DNA from: Methylobacterium sp. NMS14P
GTDB lineage: Bacteria; Pseudomonadota; Alphaproteobacteria; Rhizobiales; Beijerinckiaceae
Direction of reading: 5' to 3'
NCBI RefSeq assembly: GCF_028583545.1
Contig: NZ_CP087106.1
Location: forward strand, 3,270,501-3,334,500
DNA: 64,000 nucleotides
Notes under the pieces: generated by a model
The model's database searches: none
The model's input: the letters and a program-made list of their open reading frames with translations, nothing else
Told to the model about the DNA's origin: nothing
Program-made: the position numbers and the translations under genes
Shown here: positions 62,562 to 64,000 of the stretch, one piece after another
How the letters are laid out: every line of letters starts with the position of its first letter
How positions within the stretch are numbered: position 1 is the first letter of the stretch

Positions 62562-63023
62562 TCAGACCGAGCGGCTGCCGCCCTCGGTCCGGCGCTTGGC
62601 CATGAACGCGTCGAACTGCTCGCGATCCCGGGCGCGCTTCAGCTCCTCGACGAAGTCCGAGAAGGCGCGGCTCTCTTCCTCGAGAGCGCGGCGCTGCGCC
62701 TCCAGGCGGTCGAGCTCGGCCCGGCGGTACTCGTCGAAGGCGGCGTTCCCCGTGCCGCCGCGGCGGTTGGCGGCCTCGAAGGCGCGGGCGAAGCGGGACG
62801 CGGGACGTCCGCCCTCGAAGTCGGAGACCGTCCGGCGCGCGGCGTCGCGCAGCTCGGCGAAAGCCGGGTAGCCGGCGAACTTCCAGGCGACCAGCGCGAG
62901 GCCGACCGGCCACCAGTAGATGAAGCCGACCACGATCGCGCCGATCTCCAGCGAGCGACGCGGGAACGGGCCGGACCGGCAGAGCCTGCCGGTCGCCCAG
63001 GAAGAGGAGGATTGAGAGGTCAC
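62562..63023 (-). CDS. DUF2852 family membrane protein
   Basis: This 153-residue protein has one membrane segment near the N-terminus (IGAIVVGFIYWWPVGLALVA), then a basic linker and the family's charged C-terminal helix (FDEYRRAELDRLEAQRRALE, then FSDFVEELKRARDREQFDAF and MAKR). DUF2852 is found in Hyphomicrobiales and has no known function. The length is usual. Confidence 0.87.
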   Translation of the reverse strand: MTSQSSSSWATGRLCRSGPFPRRSLEIGAIVVGFIYWWPVGLALVAWKFAGYPAFAELRDAARRTVSDFEGGRPASRFARAFEAANRRGGTGNAAFDEYRRAELDRLEAQRRALEEESRAFSDFVEELKRARDREQFDAFMAKRRTEGGSRSV

Positions 63024-63080
63024 GGCTGTGCTCCGCTGTTCATGTGAACGCGGTTAACATGCGGGTCCGGCGCGGGCCTT

Positions 63081-63758
63081 TCAAGGCCGCCCGGCACCGC
63101 CGTCGCGCTCGCCGGGGCGCCCCGCCCCGTGCACAAGGGCGAGGACTCCGGCCCGCAGCAGCTCGTACTTGTCGGGGAAGCCGGGGCCGCGCGGCAGATG
63201 TCCGGCAGCCGAGAGTGTCGCCAGGCCGTGGGCCAGGGCCCAGACCTCCAGGGCGATGAAGCGCGGCGCCACGCCCCCGAACCCGTCCGCGAAGGTCGCC
63301 TGCAGCGCCTCCACCAGGAGGTCGAAGGGGCTCGGCCGCGGTTCCGCGCCGGCGCCTCCGGCCGGCGTGTCAGATTCGGCCCCGCCGGCGGGCGCGCCGC
63401 GGGTCTCGAAGATCGCCGCGTAGTAGGCCGGCTCCTCCTCGGCGAAGGCGAGGTAGGTCTCACCCATCCGGGTGAACCGCTCCAGCGGCGTCCCGCGCGA
63501 CGTCAGGGCCCGCGCCAGACGCGCGGCGAGTTCCGCGAAGCCGCGCCCGGCGAGTTCCTCGAGGAGCGCCTCGCGGCCCCGGAAATGGCGGTACAGCGCG
63601 GCCGGCGTCACGCCGACGAGGCGCGCGGCGTCGACCAGGGTGAAGCCGCCGATCCCGCGCTCCGCGATGAACCGGCGCGCGGCCTCCAGGAGGGCCTCCT
63701 TCAGATTGCCGTGATGGTAGCTCCGCCGGTCGTCCGGTCCGTCCCGCCAGGGTCGCAA
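63081..63758 (-). CDS. TetR/AcrR-family transcription regulator
   Basis: This 225-residue repressor-type protein has an N-terminal helix-turn-helix (YHHGNLKEALLEAARRFIAE, then FTLVDAARLVGVTPAALYRHF). The C-terminal ligand-binding domain is of the WHG-type (FIALEVWALAHGLATLSAAG). The start codon is TTG, with AGGA 10 bases upstream; no ATG is available. The Gly/Ala/Pro insert around residues 125-145 is unusual. It is divergent from a gene cut by the window edge, with a probable operator between. Confidence 0.88.
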   Translation of the reverse strand: MRPWRDGPDDRRSYHHGNLKEALLEAARRFIAERGIGGFTLVDAARLVGVTPAALYRHFRGREALLEELAGRGFAELAARLARALTSRGTPLERFTRMGETYLAFAEEEPAYYAAIFETRGAPAGGAESDTPAGGAGAEPRPSPFDLLVEALQATFADGFGGVAPRFIALEVWALAHGLATLSAAGHLPRGPGFPDKYELLRAGVLALVHGAGRPGERDGGAGRP

Positions 63759-63923
63759 GATCTCACATCCTTCGCGCGCCTATTACACCTCACCGGACCT
63801 CTGCACCGCTGTCGAGTCCGAAGACCAGCAAAGTCGGATTTTCGAGGTCGGCCTCTACATGACAGCCGAAGACGACGGTTGTTTCAGGCGCATGGGGCGA
63901 CGCTTGACCGCCCCCAGGGCTGC

Positions 63924-63936
63924 GTAACATTATTAC
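63924..63936. promoter_or_regulatory. Candidate TetR operator overlapping a promoter
   Basis: GTAACATTATTAC is an inverted repeat GTAA-N5-TTAC. It overlaps the expected -10 region of a promoter whose -35 is TTGACC at 63904-63909. The word TATTACAC, contained in part here (63931-63938), occurs again at 63781-63788 near the TetR gene, giving a second half-site. The layout suits a repressor of both divergent genes. Confidence 0.5.
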
Positions 63937-63980
63937 ACGCGGGGCGCTGGCGCTTCCAACGCAGGACAACGAGCATCGCG

Positions 63981-64000
63981 CATGGCCTTCGTGAGCCTCA
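63981..64000 (+). CDS. Start of a divergent gene cut by the window edge
   Basis: Only six codons (ATG then AFVSL) are visible. An AGGA 13 bases upstream, the promoter-like TTGACC and the probable TetR operator support a real gene start. In this arrangement the neighbour of a TetR gene is often an efflux pump or an enzyme that the repressor controls; the product cannot be told. Confidence 0.3.

Overview
The window is GC-rich DNA (about 70%) with dense genes and short gaps. It looks like chromosome from an alphaproteobacterium of the Hyphomicrobiales, most probably Methylobacterium or a close relative. That is an inference from gene content: an ExoR homologue, GapR, DUF1236, DUF2852, an extensin-like protein, a TIGR02302-type protein, an intracellular PHA depolymerase, PduO-type cobalamin adenosyltransferase, a GlpX phosphatase and a proteobacterial kai cluster. 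Nothing points to a plasmid, prophage or insertion sequence. No CRISPR array or transposase was seen.

Layout. 1-8 kb: the end of a TRAP transporter, a YbaK-type deacylase, an operon of MFS transporter, class III CoA-transferase and enoyl-CoA hydratase, and a NarK-type nitrate transporter with a long leader. 8-17 kb: an L,D-transpeptidase, glpX, hom, a ceramidase-like membrane protein, xthA, a GST, exoR and ilvD. 17-25 kb: a transglutaminase-like protein, the lutABC lactate-oxidation operon, small unknown proteins and a Dcp-type peptidase. 25-34 kb: two secreted wall-related proteins (extensin-like, L,D-transpeptidase), a single-domain response regulator, the yraN-rsmI pair facing an LpoA-like lipoprotein, and rph-rdgB-hemW divergent from hrcA. 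34-42 kb: a frameshifted DUF1236 gene, kgtP, a secreted hydrolase, gapR, purC, a Crp/Fnr regulator, tRNA-Phe and maf-yacG. 42-55 kb: phaZ, a large Q/G-rich membrane protein, a lipid A deacylase-like protein, cobalamin adenosyltransferase, etfBA with 3-hydroxybutyryl-CoA dehydrogenase, a quinone oxidoreductase and a branched-chain-type solute-binding protein. 55-60 kb: a four-gene operon kaiC-kaiB-kaiB-hybrid histidine kinase. 60-64 kb: upp, a chemoreceptor, a DUF2852 protein and a TetR regulator with a likely operator beside the truncated start of a divergent gene.

The most interesting locus is the kai operon at 55.6-59.7 kb. One double-domain KaiC, two different KaiB proteins and a PAS-HisKA-HATPase-REC kinase are translationally coupled, and no kaiA is visible. 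KaiC keeps both P-loops and both catalytic Glu pairs and carries Ser-Ser where cyanobacterial KaiC has Ser431-Thr432. This reads as a KaiA-less, timer-like or stress-linked phosphosignalling module whose output would pass through the coupled kinase. Other points worth checking are an orphan intrinsic terminator in the lutA upstream gap (possible small RNA), an ANTAR-type hexaloop hairpin upstream of narK, the DUF1236 frameshift, two families of palindromic intergenic repeats, and a TetR operator at the right edge.
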